NCBI GenBank assembly: GCA_000435675.1
Contig: FR895148.1
Location: forward strand, 121,398 to 185,397
DNA: 64,000 bases
Source of the DNA: Eggerthella sp. CAG:298
GTDB taxonomy: Bacteria > Actinomycetota > Coriobacteriia > Coriobacteriales > Eggerthellaceae
Direction of reading: 5' to 3'
The position numbers were made by a program, and so were the translations under genes. The notes beneath the pieces are model-generated. The model saw only the letters and a program-made list of their open reading frames with translations. It made no database searches and had not been told where the DNA came from. Of the stretch, positions 9,709 through 19,947 are shown in pieces (the stretch's first letter is position 1; each line of letters starts with the position of its first letter).

Positions 9709-10578
9709 ATGTCCAAACCGAAGAACGATACTGCAAACGCGCGACCAAAGCGCAAGAAGACCGCGCTCATCATCGCGATCGTGTTGCTCTTGATCGCGCT
9801 CGTTGCTGCTGGCGTGCTCGTTTTCCGCTACTGGTCCCAGCAGAATGCCTACCAAGAGCTCGAAACCTATGTAGAGGTCGAAGAGGATCCGAACGTGGTG
9901 AAGCTTTCCGACCTGAGCGCAGACTGGGACGCGCTGCGCAAGATCAACCCCGATATCGTAGGCTGGATCTATATCCCTGATAGCAAGATCAACTATCCCG
10001 TGGTGCAGGGACCAGATAATTCGAAGTACTTGGATACTGCTTTCAACGGTTCCGATGGTTGGTTCTCAAGTGCGGGAACCATCTTCATCGATGTGAAGAA
10101 CGCGCCTGATTTCACCGACCGCAATACCTTCTTGTATGGGCACCACATGCGTGATGGATCGATGTTCGCCGCGCTCACCGACTGGGAGAACGACAAGGAA
10201 TTCAACGAACATCGCGATATCTACATCCTCACGCCTGAAGGAAACTACTATGCGAAGTCCTTCTCGCTCTTGAAGACCAATGGCTCTGAGCCGATCGTGG
10301 TCACGCAATTCGCCTCCGATGAGACGTACCAAGACTACATTCAGAAGATGCTCAATCGCAGTATGGTCAACCAGGAGGGCGATGTCTTCACGGCCGATAT
10401 GATCAAGCAGTCGTTCGCGCTCTGCACGTGCGAATACACGCGCAACGATGGCCGCGATCTGCTCTTCGCTACGGTAGTCGCCACGACCGTGCCCAACGAT
10501 CCCTTCGTTCCCTGCGACCCAGATGCGATAACAGGACTCGGCAAAGATCAGTCGGTCACCTTTGGAACCGATGAGTAA
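9709..10578 (+). CDS. class B sortase
   Basis: Sortases cleave a cell-wall sorting signal and join the protein to peptidoglycan or to pilin. The protein has a basic N-terminus, one membrane segment (about residues 18-40) and an extracellular catalytic domain. That domain carries the catalytic His in LYGHHM (about 144), Cys in LCTCEYT (about 240) and Arg in NDGRDLL (about 248). The spacing and GWIYIPDSKINYPVVQG start match class B (SrtB) enzymes. No LPXTG-type or NPQTN-type substrate gene lies nearby, so its substrate is unknown. It follows pap by 38 bp and precedes purM, with AGAGGA as ribosome site. Confidence 0.9.
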   Translation: MSKPKNDTANARPKRKKTALIIAIVLLLIALVAAGVLVFRYWSQQNAYQELETYVEVEEDPNVVKLSDLSADWDALRKINPDIVGWIYIPDSKINYPVVQGPDNSKYLDTAFNGSDGWFSSAGTIFIDVKNAPDFTDRNTFLYGHHMRDGSMFAALTDWENDKEFNEHRDIYILTPEGNYYAKSFSLLKTNGSEPIVVTQFASDETYQDYIQKMLNRSMVNQEGDVFTADMIKQSFALCTCEYTRNDGRDLLFATVVATTVPNDPFVPCDPDAITGLGKDQSVTFGTDE

Positions 10579-10635
10579 TGCTCTACAATGAAGAGCGTAT
10601 GTTTTGATCAACGCTCGCTAAGGACAAGGACGGAT

Positions 10636-11811
10636 ATGACTGACCGTATTCAAGTTGCGATCACCGATGGTGAAACGAAATGGCCAAGCTGGACGAAGCA
10701 GGGTGGGGGAACCACCTATGCCGATGCCGGAGTCGATACCGCTGAAGGCGCACGTGCGGTCGATGCGATCAAAGACGCTGTTCACCGTACGTATCGCAAT
10801 GAAGTAGTGGGCGATATCGGTGGCTTTGGCGGGCTTTTCTCCATTGCCGCAGCCAAGCAGATGGCCGATCCGCTGCTCGTTTCGGGTACCGACGGTGTGG
10901 GCACGAAGATCCAGCTGGCAAAGCTTGCGAACAAGCACAATACGGTCGGCATCGATCTGGTCGCCATGTGCGTGAACGATATCCTGGCTACGGGTGCCGA
11001 ACCGCTCTTCTTCCTCGACTACATCGCAGTAGGGAAGCTCAAGAGCGAAGCGGTCTCCGAGATCGTTTCTGGCATCGCCGATGGTTGCGAGATGGCAGGC
11101 TGTGCACTCATCGGTGGCGAGATGGCCGAGCATCCTGGCGTTATGGATCCTAACGAGTATGACCTTTCAGGCTTTACCGTGGGTATCGTCGATCGACCTG
11201 CCATGATCGGACCTGCACGTGTTCAAGATGGCGATGTGCTGATCGGTCTTGCTTCTTCTGGACTTCATTCGAATGGCTATTCGCTTGCGCGCAAGGTGTG
11301 TACGGAAGGCAAGACGCTCTACGAGCTCACCATCGCACGTGACGAGCTTGAAGGAGATAGTGTGCTCGATGCGCTGCTCGAACCAACACGCATCTATGTG
11401 AAATCCATCCGTTCGGTGCTCTTGCAGTGTCCTGGCGCTATCCATTCGCTCGCGCATATCACCGGTGGTGGCATTACGGAAAATCTCAACCGCGCACTTC
11501 CTTCTACGCTCGATGCAGAGATCCAAGTGGGCAGTTGGAATATGGTTCCGATCCTTCCTTGGGTTTGCCGTGCAGCTCACTTGAATGAAACTGAAGCGCT
11601 CAAGACCTTCAACATGGGTCTTGGCATGATCCTCGCGGTCGCTCCTCAAAAAGCAGACGAGGTTGCACAGTTGCTGGCTGAAGCAGGCGAAGAAGTCTAC
11701 ATCGTTGGCCAGGTCGTCCCTGGTGTAGGCAAAGTGGTCTACCTCGATGAAGAAGAGCTGTTCGCTGCATATTCCGAAGACGAAGAGAGCGAAGAAGACG
11801 AGCGCATCTAG
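10636..11811 (+). CDS. purM: phosphoribosylformylglycinamidine cyclo-ligase
   Basis: PurM (AIR synthetase) closes the imidazole ring in purine synthesis using ATP. The start region TYADAGVD (about residues 27-34), GTDGVGTKI, GGEMAEHPG and the C-terminal HITGGGITENL are characteristic. The ATG chosen has AAGGA five bases before it; the in-frame ATG 48 bp upstream would add an unconserved segment. At 391 residues it is longer than the usual 345, with about 20 extra N-terminal residues and an acidic C-terminal tail (EDEESEEDERI). It heads a purM-purN-purH run with gaps of 38 and 32 bp. Confidence 0.96.
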   Translation: MTDRIQVAITDGETKWPSWTKQGGGTTYADAGVDTAEGARAVDAIKDAVHRTYRNEVVGDIGGFGGLFSIAAAKQMADPLLVSGTDGVGTKIQLAKLANKHNTVGIDLVAMCVNDILATGAEPLFFLDYIAVGKLKSEAVSEIVSGIADGCEMAGCALIGGEMAEHPGVMDPNEYDLSGFTVGIVDRPAMIGPARVQDGDVLIGLASSGLHSNGYSLARKVCTEGKTLYELTIARDELEGDSVLDALLEPTRIYVKSIRSVLLQCPGAIHSLAHITGGGITENLNRALPSTLDAEIQVGSWNMVPILPWVCRAAHLNETEALKTFNMGLGMILAVAPQKADEVAQLLAEAGEEVYIVGQVVPGVGKVVYLDEEELFAAYSEDEESEEDERI

Positions 11812-11849
11812 TGGCTTCTTCGAACACTTTCATTTATGAAGGAGAACAC

Positions 11850-12491
11850 ATGAGTGAAGATCTACAATCCGCTGGAACCGAGCCGCTCAAGATAGGTGTG
11901 CTCATCAGCGGAAGCGGCACCAACCTCCAGGCGCTCATCGATGCGATCGATGCCGGCACGCTTGCTGCGAAGATCGTGATCGTCATCTCTTCGAAGCCTG
12001 AAGCAAAAGGGCTTCTGCGCGCACAGAAAGCAGGCATCCAGACGCTTTCGCTCAACGCGTCCGTTTATGAGAACGCGCGCGTTGCCAATACGCTCATCGC
12101 TGAAGAGCTTCAGCGTGCCGGTGCAGAGTATGTGGTCATGGCTGGCTACATGCGCAAGGTGACCGAAGAGATACTGCACGCATTCCCTGATCGCGTCGTC
12201 AATCTACATCCAGCACTGTTGCCCTCGTTCGTGGGCGCGCATGCGATCCGTGATGCGTTCGAATCTGGTGTGAAGGTCACGGGCGTTACCGTTCATTTCG
12301 CTAACGAAGAGTACGATCGCGGTCCGATCATCGCGCAGCGTGCGGTGAGCATCGAAGAAGAAGACACGCTCGAAACCCTTGAAGAGCGCATCCATGAGGT
12401 AGAGCATGTGATACTTCCTGAAGTTGTCCAGCTCATTTCAGAAGGACGTGTTGAGGTGCGTCCGAATCGTACGGTCCATATTGCAAGATAA
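11850..12491 (+). CDS. purN: phosphoribosylglycinamide formyltransferase
   Basis: PurN transfers the formyl group of 10-formyl-THF to GAR, the third purine step. The 213-residue protein shows the phosphate loop SGSGTNLQ (20-27), the catalytic Asn/His pair in NLHPALLPSF (about 117-126), a second His in VTVHFANEEYD, and the catalytic Asp in DRGPII (about 156). The ATG chosen has AAGGAG six bases upstream. Ordering between purM and purH supports a single purine operon. Confidence 0.97.
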   Translation: MSEDLQSAGTEPLKIGVLISGSGTNLQALIDAIDAGTLAAKIVIVISSKPEAKGLLRAQKAGIQTLSLNASVYENARVANTLIAEELQRAGAEYVVMAGYMRKVTEEILHAFPDRVVNLHPALLPSFVGAHAIRDAFESGVKVTGVTVHFANEEYDRGPIIAQRAVSIEEEDTLETLEERIHEVEHVILPEVVQLISEGRVEVRPNRTVHIAR

Positions 12492-12523
12492 CCAGCGTTC
12501 CCAAAGATCCTAAGGAGTTATTC

Positions 12524-14092
12524 ATGGCAGATCCAATCATCAAACGCGCATTGCTCTCGGTCACCGACAAGACTGGCATCACCGAATTCGCTTCGGCTCT
12601 CGTGAAGGAATTCGGTGTTGAGATCATCTCGACTGGCGGTACGGCACGCGTGCTCGAAGAAGCGGGCATTCCCGTCACGTCGATCGATGCGGTCACGGAG
12701 TTCCCTGAGATGATGGATGGGCGCGTGAAGACGCTGCATCCGCGCGTACACGGTGGCTTGCTCGCCCGTCGCGATCTTGAGAGCCACATGAACGAGGCGA
12801 AAGAGCATGGCATCGAGATGATCGACATGGTCGTGGTGAATCTCTATGAATTCCAGAAGACGGTCGCAAGTGGTGCCGATTTCGCTGAGTGCATCGAGAA
12901 CATCGATATCGGAGGTCCTTCGATGCTGCGCAGTGCGGCGAAGAATTTCGCTTCGGTCGCGGTGGTTACCGATCCTAACGCTTATGATGCAGTGCTCGAA
13001 GAGATGCGTGCTCACAATGGCGCGACCACTTATGAAACGCGCCTTAAGTTCGCGTTCGATGTGTTCAACACCACCGCGCAATACGATGGCGCTATCGCTG
13101 CCTGGCTCACGAAAGAGATCAACCCTGCAGTCGTATTCCCCGAGATGAGGTCCTTGAATCTTTCGAAAGCACAAGATCTGCGTTACGGCGAGAACCCGCA
13201 CCAAAGCGCAGCATTCTTCCGCGTGGTCGATTACCCGAATGCAGCAACGAGCTTGGCGTATGCGCAGCAGCTGCAGGGCAAAGAACTCTCTTATAACAAC
13301 TACCTCGATCTTGATGCAGCATGGACGGCGGTTCGTGAATACGACGAGCCTGCTTGCGTGATCGTCAAGCACCTCACGCCATGCGGTGTTGCGGTCGATA
13401 CCGATGTGATCTCTGCCTATGTGCGCGCTCATGAGGCAGATCCAGTGTCGGCGTATGGCGGCGTCATCGCGTTCAATCGTCCGATCAACGCTGAAGTGGT
13501 CGTCAAGATTTTCGACAACAAGCAGTTCGTCGAAGCCATCATCGCTCCTGAGTTCTCGCTTGATGCGGTCGATATGTATACCGCCAAGCCCAACACGCGT
13601 TTGTTGCAGACCGGTGGCGTGAACCCCGCAGGTCAAACCGTTGAATATCGTTCGGTCGAAGGCGGCTTGCTCTGCCAAGAATCCGACGCAGTTGCAGAAG
13701 AGACCGATACCTTCACGGTGGCCACGAAGCGCGTTCCCACCGAAGAGGAGATGAAGGACCTCATCTTCGCTTGGAAAGCAGTGAAGTCGGTCAAGTCGAA
13801 CGCGATCCTCATCGCTAAGGACGAAGTGAACGTTGGCGTGGGTGGCGGTCAGCCGAACCGCGTGAATTCAGCGCGCATCGCTGTCGAACAGGCAGGTGAT
13901 AAAGCGAAGGGCGCCGTCGCAGCATCCGATGCCTTCTTCCCGTTCCGCGACGGGCTCGACACCCTTGCTGAAGCAGGCGTTACTGCTATCATCCAGCCAG
14001 GTGGCTCGATCCGCGACGAAGAAGTGATCGAAGCAGCCAATGAGCACGGTATCGCCATGGTGTTCACGGGCCATCGTCACTTCCGCCACTAG
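12524..14092 (+). CDS. purH: bifunctional AICAR transformylase / IMP cyclohydrolase
   Basis: PurH carries out the last two steps to IMP. The N-terminal MGS-like cyclohydrolase domain (about 1-190) starts with [12 protein letters not shown] and holds [13 protein letters not shown] and [13 protein letters not shown]. The C-terminal transformylase domain has the Lys-His active site in KHLTPCGVA (about 280-288) and [11 protein letters not shown]. The length of 522 is normal. AAGGAG lies seven bases before the ATG. The gene ends the purine cluster and converges on the J-domain gene with 69 bp between; no clear terminator was seen there. Confidence 0.97.
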   Translation: MADPIIKRALLSVTDKTGITEFASALVKEFGVEIISTGGTARVLEEAGIPVTSIDAVTEFPEMMDGRVKTLHPRVHGGLLARRDLESHMNEAKEHGIEMIDMVVVNLYEFQKTVASGADFAECIENIDIGGPSMLRSAAKNFASVAVVTDPNAYDAVLEEMRAHNGATTYETRLKFAFDVFNTTAQYDGAIAAWLTKEINPAVVFPEMRSLNLSKAQDLRYGENPHQSAAFFRVVDYPNAATSLAYAQQLQGKELSYNNYLDLDAAWTAVREYDEPACVIVKHLTPCGVAVDTDVISAYVRAHEADPVSAYGGVIAFNRPINAEVVVKIFDNKQFVEAIIAPEFSLDAVDMYTAKPNTRLLQTGGVNPAGQTVEYRSVEGGLLCQESDAVAEETDTFTVATKRVPTEEEMKDLIFAWKAVKSVKSNAILIAKDEVNVGVGGGQPNRVNSARIAVEQAGDKAKGAVAASDAFFPFRDGLDTLAEAGVTAIIQPGGSIRDEEVIEAANEHGIAMVFTGHRHFRH

Positions 14093-14161
14093 GGAGCGCA
14101 AGCAACTAAGAACGCTTAAGGCCTGCTTGATTCAATATTCAGCAGTATTCAGGGTCTCTCA

Positions 14162-15040
14162 TCACTCATTTTCGGAGTGGTGGGAGACCTTCTGTTTGAG
14201 CGTGCCGATATGACGCCCATGATCGACGAAGTTCTTGATATCGAAACCGAACGCAAGGGCCACGAACGCGATGAGGATGATCCCGACTGGTCCATTGGCA
14301 ACGGGCATGAAGACGAACGCGAGCAAGAGCAGTGGTAGCACCAAGAAGCTGCTGAAGACACCAAGACGCTTGTAGACACCTTGCGCGATCGAGATGATGA
14401 AGTAGAGATAGCAACCCAGCGCAGGCACCGAGAAGAGGATGCATGCTGCGAGGATCGCGATCTTCACCGCAAAGACCTCAAGGTCGCTGCGGAGCGACCG
14501 TTTCTCTTCTTCGAGCATCTGTTCGGGCGTGCGCGTTTGCCCGAAGGGGGAGAAGTCGAAGGGGATCGACCCGGTGAAAGGATTCGACGTGCTGAAGGGA
14601 TTATCGGCGCGATTCCCACCAAACGGGTTTCCACCAGATGAACCTTCTTTGCCGCTCGAGCGATAGGTGTGGGGGTTGCCCTGGGCATCCCAGGTGGTCC
14701 ATACGAAATCAACACCCGAGAAGGGCCAACCAGCAAAGGGGTTATCGCCCTGCGGGTTCTGCCCATTTCCATTGGGGCGCGTATAGGGCTGATAGGTGAA
14801 AGGTGCTCCATACGGTGTTCCCGCAGTAGAGTATTCGGGCGTCCATTTACGTGAGAGCAGCACATCGCGCGCTTCATTGATGAGCTTGGTCTTCTCCTCT
14901 GCTTTTGCGCGTGCTGCTGCGTCCGCACCGAATTTGTCGGGGTGGTTTTCGATGACGAGCTTACGATGAGCTTTCTTGATGTCGTCATCGCTTGCGCCGT
15001 CTTGCAGCCCTAATATGTTAAGTGCTTCAGACTTCTTCAT
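14162..15040 (-). CDS. J-domain membrane protein
   Basis: The N-terminal 70 residues form a J-domain with the HPD tripeptide at residues 33-35, the signature for stimulating DnaK ATPase. The middle (about 75-185) is Gly/Pro/Asn/Phe-rich and disordered-looking. The C-terminal 100 residues contain hydrophobic segments (FAVKIAILAACILFSVPALG and two more) that predict three to four membrane passes. Zinc-finger and substrate domains of DnaJ are absent, so this is a membrane-tethered J-protein rather than DnaJ itself. The ATG at 15040 is favoured over a GTG nine bases upstream because only the former has a purine-rich site (GTGAAGAG). Its specific client is not known. Confidence 0.8.
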   Translation of the reverse strand: MKKSEALNILGLQDGASDDDIKKAHRKLVIENHPDKFGADAAARAKAEEKTKLINEARDVLLSRKWTPEYSTAGTPYGAPFTYQPYTRPNGNGQNPQGDNPFAGWPFSGVDFVWTTWDAQGNPHTYRSSGKEGSSGGNPFGGNRADNPFSTSNPFTGSIPFDFSPFGQTRTPEQMLEEEKRSLRSDLEVFAVKIAILAACILFSVPALGCYLYFIISIAQGVYKRLGVFSSFLVLPLLLLAFVFMPVANGPVGIILIAFVALAFGFDIKNFVDHGRHIGTLKQKVSHHSENE

Positions 15041-15314
15041 GCTCTTCACTATATCGGATAATCAAGACGAAGAGCCTGTTGGTGATTTTCTCCAGCTCGT
15101 TTCTACAAATACGTTACGGGCTCGTGAGCTTGTGCTGGGGTAACGCTCTTATGCCAAAACGCGTCTTTAGCAAGGCTCGCTTCGCAAGACCTTCATAATA
15201 AAAAACAAGGTCGTGTAAAATAGAGACGACAAAAGGGGCATGCGCTTCGGGCGCTGTGCGCAAGTTGTCTGAAACGCCATTCAAAAACGAACACCAAAAC
15301 GAAGCGAAGGCACC
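15041..15314. other. divergent intergenic region
   Basis: The 274 bases between the J-domain gene and the plus-strand membrane protein gene hold no supported gene. An inverted repeat GTTAC/GTAAC lies near 15113-15143. A TAAAAT hexamer near 15216 could be a -10 for the rightward gene with a weak upstream TTCATA. Neither is strong. Confidence 0.35.
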
Positions 15315-16934
15315 ATGAAAAAAGCGATAATCATACTTCTTGTTATCGTCGCTGCGTGTTTTCTTTGCGCCAATCTCAATTACATCATGAGCATCATCGA
15401 TGCGATGCAGGGCGGTGCGCTCATTCCGCTCGTCGTCGCCTGCATCATCATGGTCGCGCGTCATGTCGTGCAGGCTATGTCATACAACGAAGCCTTCGGT
15501 GCCGTTGGTCAGAAGACTGGACTTTGGCACAATATCGTGCTCATCTTCTCTCTCGTGTTCATCAATACCTTCTGCTTGTTCTCGGGCGCGACCGGTGTTG
15601 CATTCATCATCGATGATGCCCACCGCAAAGGTCTTGATATAGGCACATCCACGAGTGGCGCGATCCTTTCTCAGATCGGGTATTTCGCGGCGGTCTTCAT
15701 CATCTCGATCATCGGTTTCACCACGATGCTCATCGCAGGCACGATGAACGTGGTCTTCTTGATAGGCGGCCTCCTTCTTGCCGGAACCTTGCTCGTGTTG
15801 GTGAGCTTCTTCTTGCTCGGTTTCTACAAACCTGGTTGGCTCGTGAAGGTGTTCCGCGTAGTCGAGAACGCGATCAACAAGGTGATCGGTATCGCAAAGC
15901 GCCATCTCCCTAAGAACTGGGGGAAGGCTGCGGCGCAGTCGTTCATCAATTCGGCGCTCGTGCTCGCGCACAACCCTAAGGGTGCCATCATCACGGTCTT
16001 CTATGCGGCTGCTTCTGCGCTTCTGAACATGGCCTGCTTGATCGCGATCGGTGTGGCTTTTGGTTTCGACAATGTGGCAGCGCTCGTTGCGGCGTTCTCT
16101 GTAGCGGCCATCGCCGTCATCTTGAGCCCCACACCGCAGGGCGTTGGCGTGGTCGAGGCAGCCATCGCAGCCATCCTCACCAGCGCGGGTTGTTCGCTTT
16201 CGGTAGCAACCGCTATTGCTCTTGTCTATCGCGGCATCATGTTCTGGATCCCGTTCTGCATCGGTGCGGTGCTGCTTTCACAATCGGGTTTCTTCAAGGC
16301 GAAGAAGGACACCACCACCGAAGGCAAACGCAAGGATATCGGCTGGATCGCTGGTACGCTCGTGATCATCTGCGCAGCGGTGAATCTCATCATGCCCTTC
16401 ATGCCGAATGTGGCAGAAACATACAGTCTGCTCACGCAGTGGATCAACATCTCGAATGTAGTTGGTGGACCGCTGCTCGTCCTCACGAGCATCGTCCTGC
16501 TCGTTTTGGGTGTTGGGCTTGTGTTCCGCTTCAGGCTTGCTTGGGTGTTCGCCATCTCGCTCATCTTCTTGCTCGCTGGTTTCGAGTTCGTCTTCCAAGA
16601 GACCGTCAAGGTTGCGATCCCCATGGCACTACTGGGGCTGTGGCTCTTCTGGAAGCGCGATGCCTTCTCTGAGCCGCTTTCGCGCGACCGGATCAAAGAG
16701 CGCTCGGAGCGCAAGAAGCAGGCCATGAATGAAGGCACCCACCTTGAGAAGATCGAAGAATCCACGGGAGAATCTCTGGAAGGAACCTCCGAAGAAACGA
16801 AACTTTTGGAGGTTCCGATCGAAGTAGGGCCTGAAGGGTGCGATACGCCACTCGAGGCAGATGCGCACGATGAAAAGCTCACCCAAGCGAAGCTTGAAAC
16901 GGACATCAAGACCGCGCTGAAAGATAACGCCTGA
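15315..16934 (+). CDS. MprF-flippase-like / UPF0104 integral membrane protein
   Basis: The protein of 539 residues is very hydrophobic, with about eight membrane segments in residues 1-330 matching the lysylphosphatidylglycerol synthetase N-terminal (flippase) region. It shares RHVVQAMSY, the Ser/Gly-rich FSGATGVAF, and SPTPQGVGVVEAA, the family's PTPGG-G-EA loop. About four further segments occupy 345-450. A charged, acidic cytoplasmic tail follows (about 455-539). The soluble aminoacyl-transferase domain of MprF is missing, so it is likely a lipid translocase or of unknown transport function rather than a lysyl-PG synthase. It is divergent from the J-domain protein and 103 bp upstream of leuC. 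Confidence 0.75.
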   Translation: MKKAIIILLVIVAACFLCANLNYIMSIIDAMQGGALIPLVVACIIMVARHVVQAMSYNEAFGAVGQKTGLWHNIVLIFSLVFINTFCLFSGATGVAFIIDDAHRKGLDIGTSTSGAILSQIGYFAAVFIISIIGFTTMLIAGTMNVVFLIGGLLLAGTLLVLVSFFLLGFYKPGWLVKVFRVVENAINKVIGIAKRHLPKNWGKAAAQSFINSALVLAHNPKGAIITVFYAAASALLNMACLIAIGVAFGFDNVAALVAAFSVAAIAVILSPTPQGVGVVEAAIAAILTSAGCSLSVATAIALVYRGIMFWIPFCIGAVLLSQSGFFKAKKDTTTEGKRKDIGWIAGTLVIICAAVNLIMPFMPNVAETYSLLTQWINISNVVGGPLLVLTSIVLLVLGVGLVFRFRLAWVFAISLIFLLAGFEFVFQETVKVAIPMALLGLWLFWKRDAFSEPLSRDRIKERSERKKQAMNEGTHLEKIEESTGESLEGTSEETKLLEVPIEVGPEGCDTPLEADAHDEKLTQAKLETDIKTALKDNA

Positions 16935-16982
16935 TTTTGCTCCTTTGGTGCACTTGAAAGCGCTCCTGAATAGTACTTGCGC

Positions 16983-16988
16983 TATACT
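16983..16988 (+). promoter_or_regulatory. possible -10 element of the leuCDB-hisS transcript
   Basis: TATACT lies 50 bp before the leuC ATG in the gap after the membrane protein gene. A TTGAAA 22 bp further up is too distant for a standard -35, so the assignment is weak. The roughly 43-nt leader that would result shows no T-box, leader peptide or attenuator. Confidence 0.35.
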
Positions 16989-17037
16989 GATTTAGTTTTC
17001 CATTTGCACAAAAACTATCGCAAGAAAAGGAGCGCAT

Positions 17038-18306
17038 ATGGCACGTCCGATGACCATGGCTGAAAAGATTCTTGCCGCCCACGCCGGCCTTGATGAGGTC
17101 GTTCCTGGGCAGCTTATCGAATGCGATTTGGATCTGGTGTTGGCAAACGACATCACTGCGCCGATCGCAATCCAGGAGTTCAAGAAGATCGGTGTCGATA
17201 GCGTGTTCGATCCCACGAAGATCGCGCTCGTTCCCGATCACTACACTCCCAACAAGGACATCAAGAGCGCCGAGCAGGCGAAGACCGTACGCGATTTCGC
17301 GCGCGAACAAGGCATCACGCACTATTACGAAGTAGGCTGCATGGGTGTCGAACATGCGCTCTTGCCCGAACAGGGCGTTGTTGGCGCAGGCGATCTGATC
17401 ATCGGTGCCGATAGCCATACCTGTACGTATGGCGCGCTCGGTGCGTTCTCTACCGGTGTTGGCTCGACCGATGCGGGCGTGGGCCTTGCAACTGGCAAGG
17501 CGTGGTTCAAGGTTCCCGAATCGATCCTCTTCAACATCGAAGGTACGCTCAATCCTGGCGTTACTGGCAAAGATATCATCCTGCACATCATCGGTCTTAT
17601 CGGTGTTGATGGCGCACTCTATCAGGCGATGGAGTTCCGTGGCTCTGCGATCGAGAGCCTGAGCATGGACGAGCGTCTTTCCATTTCGAATATGGCCATC
17701 GAAGCAGGTGGCAAAGCGGGCCTCATCCCGGTCGATGATATTACGCGTAAATACCTGAAGGCACGCGCTGAACGACCCTTCACCGAGTACCATTCCGATC
17801 CCGACGCCGTCTATGCACGTGTGATCGACATCAAGGCAGAAGACATCGTTCCCACCGTTGCCTTCCCGCATCTTCCTTCCAACACGCGTCCCGCGAGCGA
17901 AGCACGCGAGGTGAAGATCGATCAGGCGGTCATCGGCTCATGCACTAACGGACGCATCGAAGATATGCGCCAGGCTGCCGCGGTGCTGAAGGGCCGCAAG
18001 GTTCATCCCTTCGTACGCTGCATCATCATTCCGGCAACGCAGCAGGTGTATCGCCAGTGCATCGAAGAGGGCCTCATGGATATCTTCCTTGATGCGAACT
18101 GTGCGGTCTCGACCCCTACGTGCGGTCCATGCCTTGGTGGCTATATGGGCATCTTGGCAGCGGGGGAGCGCGCGATCGCTACCACCAATCGAAATTTCGT
18201 TGGCCGCATGGGCGATCCTACGAGCGAGGTATATCTCTCTTCGCCAGCTGTTGCCGCTGCAAGCGCGGTGCTCGGTCACATCGGTCTGCCTGAAGATATA
18301 GATTAG
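17038..18306 (+). CDS. leuC: 3-isopropylmalate dehydratase large subunit
   Basis: LeuC with LeuD isomerises 2- to 3-isopropylmalate in leucine synthesis and uses a [4Fe-4S] cluster. The cluster cysteines are in GSCTNGR (about residue 301) and TCGPCLGG (about 362 and 365). At 422 residues it is the shorter, archaeal-type (LeuC2/homoaconitase-like) form rather than the 466-residue enterobacterial form. [21 protein letters not shown] marks the substrate site. AAAGGAG lies seven bases before the ATG. The leuD ATG follows after 9 bp, and leuB after another 9 bp. leuA is not in the window. Confidence 0.95.
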   Translation: MARPMTMAEKILAAHAGLDEVVPGQLIECDLDLVLANDITAPIAIQEFKKIGVDSVFDPTKIALVPDHYTPNKDIKSAEQAKTVRDFAREQGITHYYEVGCMGVEHALLPEQGVVGAGDLIIGADSHTCTYGALGAFSTGVGSTDAGVGLATGKAWFKVPESILFNIEGTLNPGVTGKDIILHIIGLIGVDGALYQAMEFRGSAIESLSMDERLSISNMAIEAGGKAGLIPVDDITRKYLKARAERPFTEYHSDPDAVYARVIDIKAEDIVPTVAFPHLPSNTRPASEAREVKIDQAVIGSCTNGRIEDMRQAAAVLKGRKVHPFVRCIIIPATQQVYRQCIEEGLMDIFLDANCAVSTPTCGPCLGGYMGILAAGERAIATTNRNFVGRMGDPTSEVYLSSPAVAAASAVLGHIGLPEDID

Positions 18307-18315
18307 GAGCAATTC

Positions 18316-18813
18316 ATGAACTATAAAGGTACGGTACATCGCTACGGAAGAGACGTTGACACCGACGTCATCATCCCTGCGCGTTATCTCAACACCTCTG
18401 ACCCTGCTGAACTCGCAAAGCATTGCCTGGAAGATCTGGACGCGACCTTTGTCGAAAAGGTGAATCCCGGCGATATCATCGTTGCTGAAGAGAACTTCGG
18501 TTGCGGTTCTTCGCGCGAGCATGCGCCTATCGCCATCAAGGCTGCGGGCATCGATGCGGTCATCGCGAAGAGCTTCGCACGCATCTTCTACCGCAACTCG
18601 ATCAATACCGGGCTTGCGATCCTTGAATGCCCCGAAGCAGTTGACGCGATCGAAGAGGGTCACGTTGTCTCGGTCGAAACGGAGACCGGCACGATCACCG
18701 ATGAGACCACGGGTCAGGTATTCACCGCGCAACCGTTCCCGCCCTTCATCGCCGATATCATCGAGCAGGGCGGTCTTATCAATCGCACGCGCAGTGTTCT
18801 GGGAAAAGAGTAG
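18316..18813 (+). CDS. leuD: 3-isopropylmalate dehydratase small subunit
   Basis: LeuD is the swivelling small subunit that completes the LeuC active site. The 165-residue protein has GRDVDTDVIIPARY near the N-terminus, the conserved loop NFGCGSSREHAP (about residues 60-71) and AKSFARIFYRNSIN. Length and sequence match the short archaeal-type small subunit that partners the type of LeuC seen here. It has AGGAGC seven bases before its ATG and sits between leuC and leuB in a tight operon. Confidence 0.96.
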   Translation: MNYKGTVHRYGRDVDTDVIIPARYLNTSDPAELAKHCLEDLDATFVEKVNPGDIIVAEENFGCGSSREHAPIAIKAAGIDAVIAKSFARIFYRNSINTGLAILECPEAVDAIEEGHVVSVETETGTITDETTGQVFTAQPFPPFIADIIEQGGLINRTRSVLGKE

Positions 18814-18822
18814 GGGAGTAGC

Positions 18823-19932
18823 ATGGCTCAAACGTACAAGATCTGTCTTTTACCTGGCGATGGCATCGGTCCTGAGATCATCGCTGAAGGCGTGAAGGTT
18901 CTCGATGCGATCGCGGTGAAGCATGGCGTATCGTTCGAATACACCGAAGCGCTCATTGGTGGCCGTGCGATCGACGAAACGGGCAGCGCGCTTCCCGAAG
19001 CCACGCTCGCTATCGCTTCTGGCTCCGATGCGGTGTTGCTTGCGGCAGTCGGCGGTCCGAAGTGGGATACTACCGATCCCAGCAAACCACGCCCTGAACA
19101 GGGATTGCTCGCTATTCGAAAAGGCCTGGGCCTGTATGCGAACCTTCGTCCGGTCGTGATCTTCAATGCGCTGGCGGACGCCTCGACGCTCAAACCTTCC
19201 GTTATCGATGGTGTCGACTGTGTGATCGTACGCGAGCTCACGGGCGGTCTCTATTTCGGCGAACGTGAACGCACGTACGATGTTGCTGGCGCAGGCGTGG
19301 ATGGCGCTCCCGGCCAGCAGGCTTACGACACGCTCATGTACTCCGAATACGAGATCGAGCGCATTGTTCGCCATGCGTTCGAGACCGCACGCAAACGTCG
19401 CGGTCGTGTTCACTCGATCGACAAAGCGAACGTGCTTGAAACCTCGCGCATGTGGCGTGAGATCACGCATCGTATCGCCGAGGAGTATCCCGATGTCGAG
19501 CTTATCGATATGCTCGTTGACAATGCCGCTATGCAGCTGATCAACGATCCGAAGCAGTTCGATGTCGTGGTAACGGAGAATATGTTCGGCGACATCCTTT
19601 CCGACGAAGCTTCGATGCTCACTGGTTCGCTTGGCATGCTCGCTTCCGCTTCACTCGGCGATGGTACGGCGCTCTATGAGCCGAGCCATGGCAGTGCGCC
19701 CGATATCGCGGGCAAGGGTATCGCTAACCCGCTCGCGCAGATCCTTTCGGTCGAGATGATGCTGCGCTACACCTTCAATATGACCGAGGCAGCCGATTCG
19801 ATCGTTTCAGCGGTGAATGCGGTGCTCGATGAAGGCTGGCGTACCGGCGATATCGCCAACGATGAGACCCCTGCCGACAAGATCGTAGGCACGCAAGCTA
19901 TGGGCGATCTTGTGGTCGCGCACCTCGGTTAA
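18823..19932 (+). CDS. leuB: 3-isopropylmalate dehydrogenase
   Basis: LeuB oxidises and decarboxylates 3-isopropylmalate with NAD+. Signature parts are [11 protein letters not shown] (residues 7-17), [11 protein letters not shown] (about 137-147), the catalytic Lys/Asp region in [12 protein letters not shown], and the metal-binding [14 protein letters not shown] (about 253-266). [15 protein letters not shown] is the NAD-site motif. The length of 369 is usual. It ends the leuCDB unit, and hisS begins 15 bp later on the same strand, so cotranscription is likely. Confidence 0.97.
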   Translation: MAQTYKICLLPGDGIGPEIIAEGVKVLDAIAVKHGVSFEYTEALIGGRAIDETGSALPEATLAIASGSDAVLLAAVGGPKWDTTDPSKPRPEQGLLAIRKGLGLYANLRPVVIFNALADASTLKPSVIDGVDCVIVRELTGGLYFGERERTYDVAGAGVDGAPGQQAYDTLMYSEYEIERIVRHAFETARKRRGRVHSIDKANVLETSRMWREITHRIAEEYPDVELIDMLVDNAAMQLINDPKQFDVVVTENMFGDILSDEASMLTGSLGMLASASLGDGTALYEPSHGSAPDIAGKGIANPLAQILSVEMMLRYTFNMTEAADSIVSAVNAVLDEGWRTGDIANDETPADKIVGTQAMGDLVVAHLG

Positions 19933-19947
19933 GCAGGCGGGTTCTCT

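Noticed and set aside
16935..17037. T-box or leucine attenuator ahead of leuC
   Set aside because: The leader is only about 43 nt, without a specifier loop, leader peptide with Leu codons or terminator.
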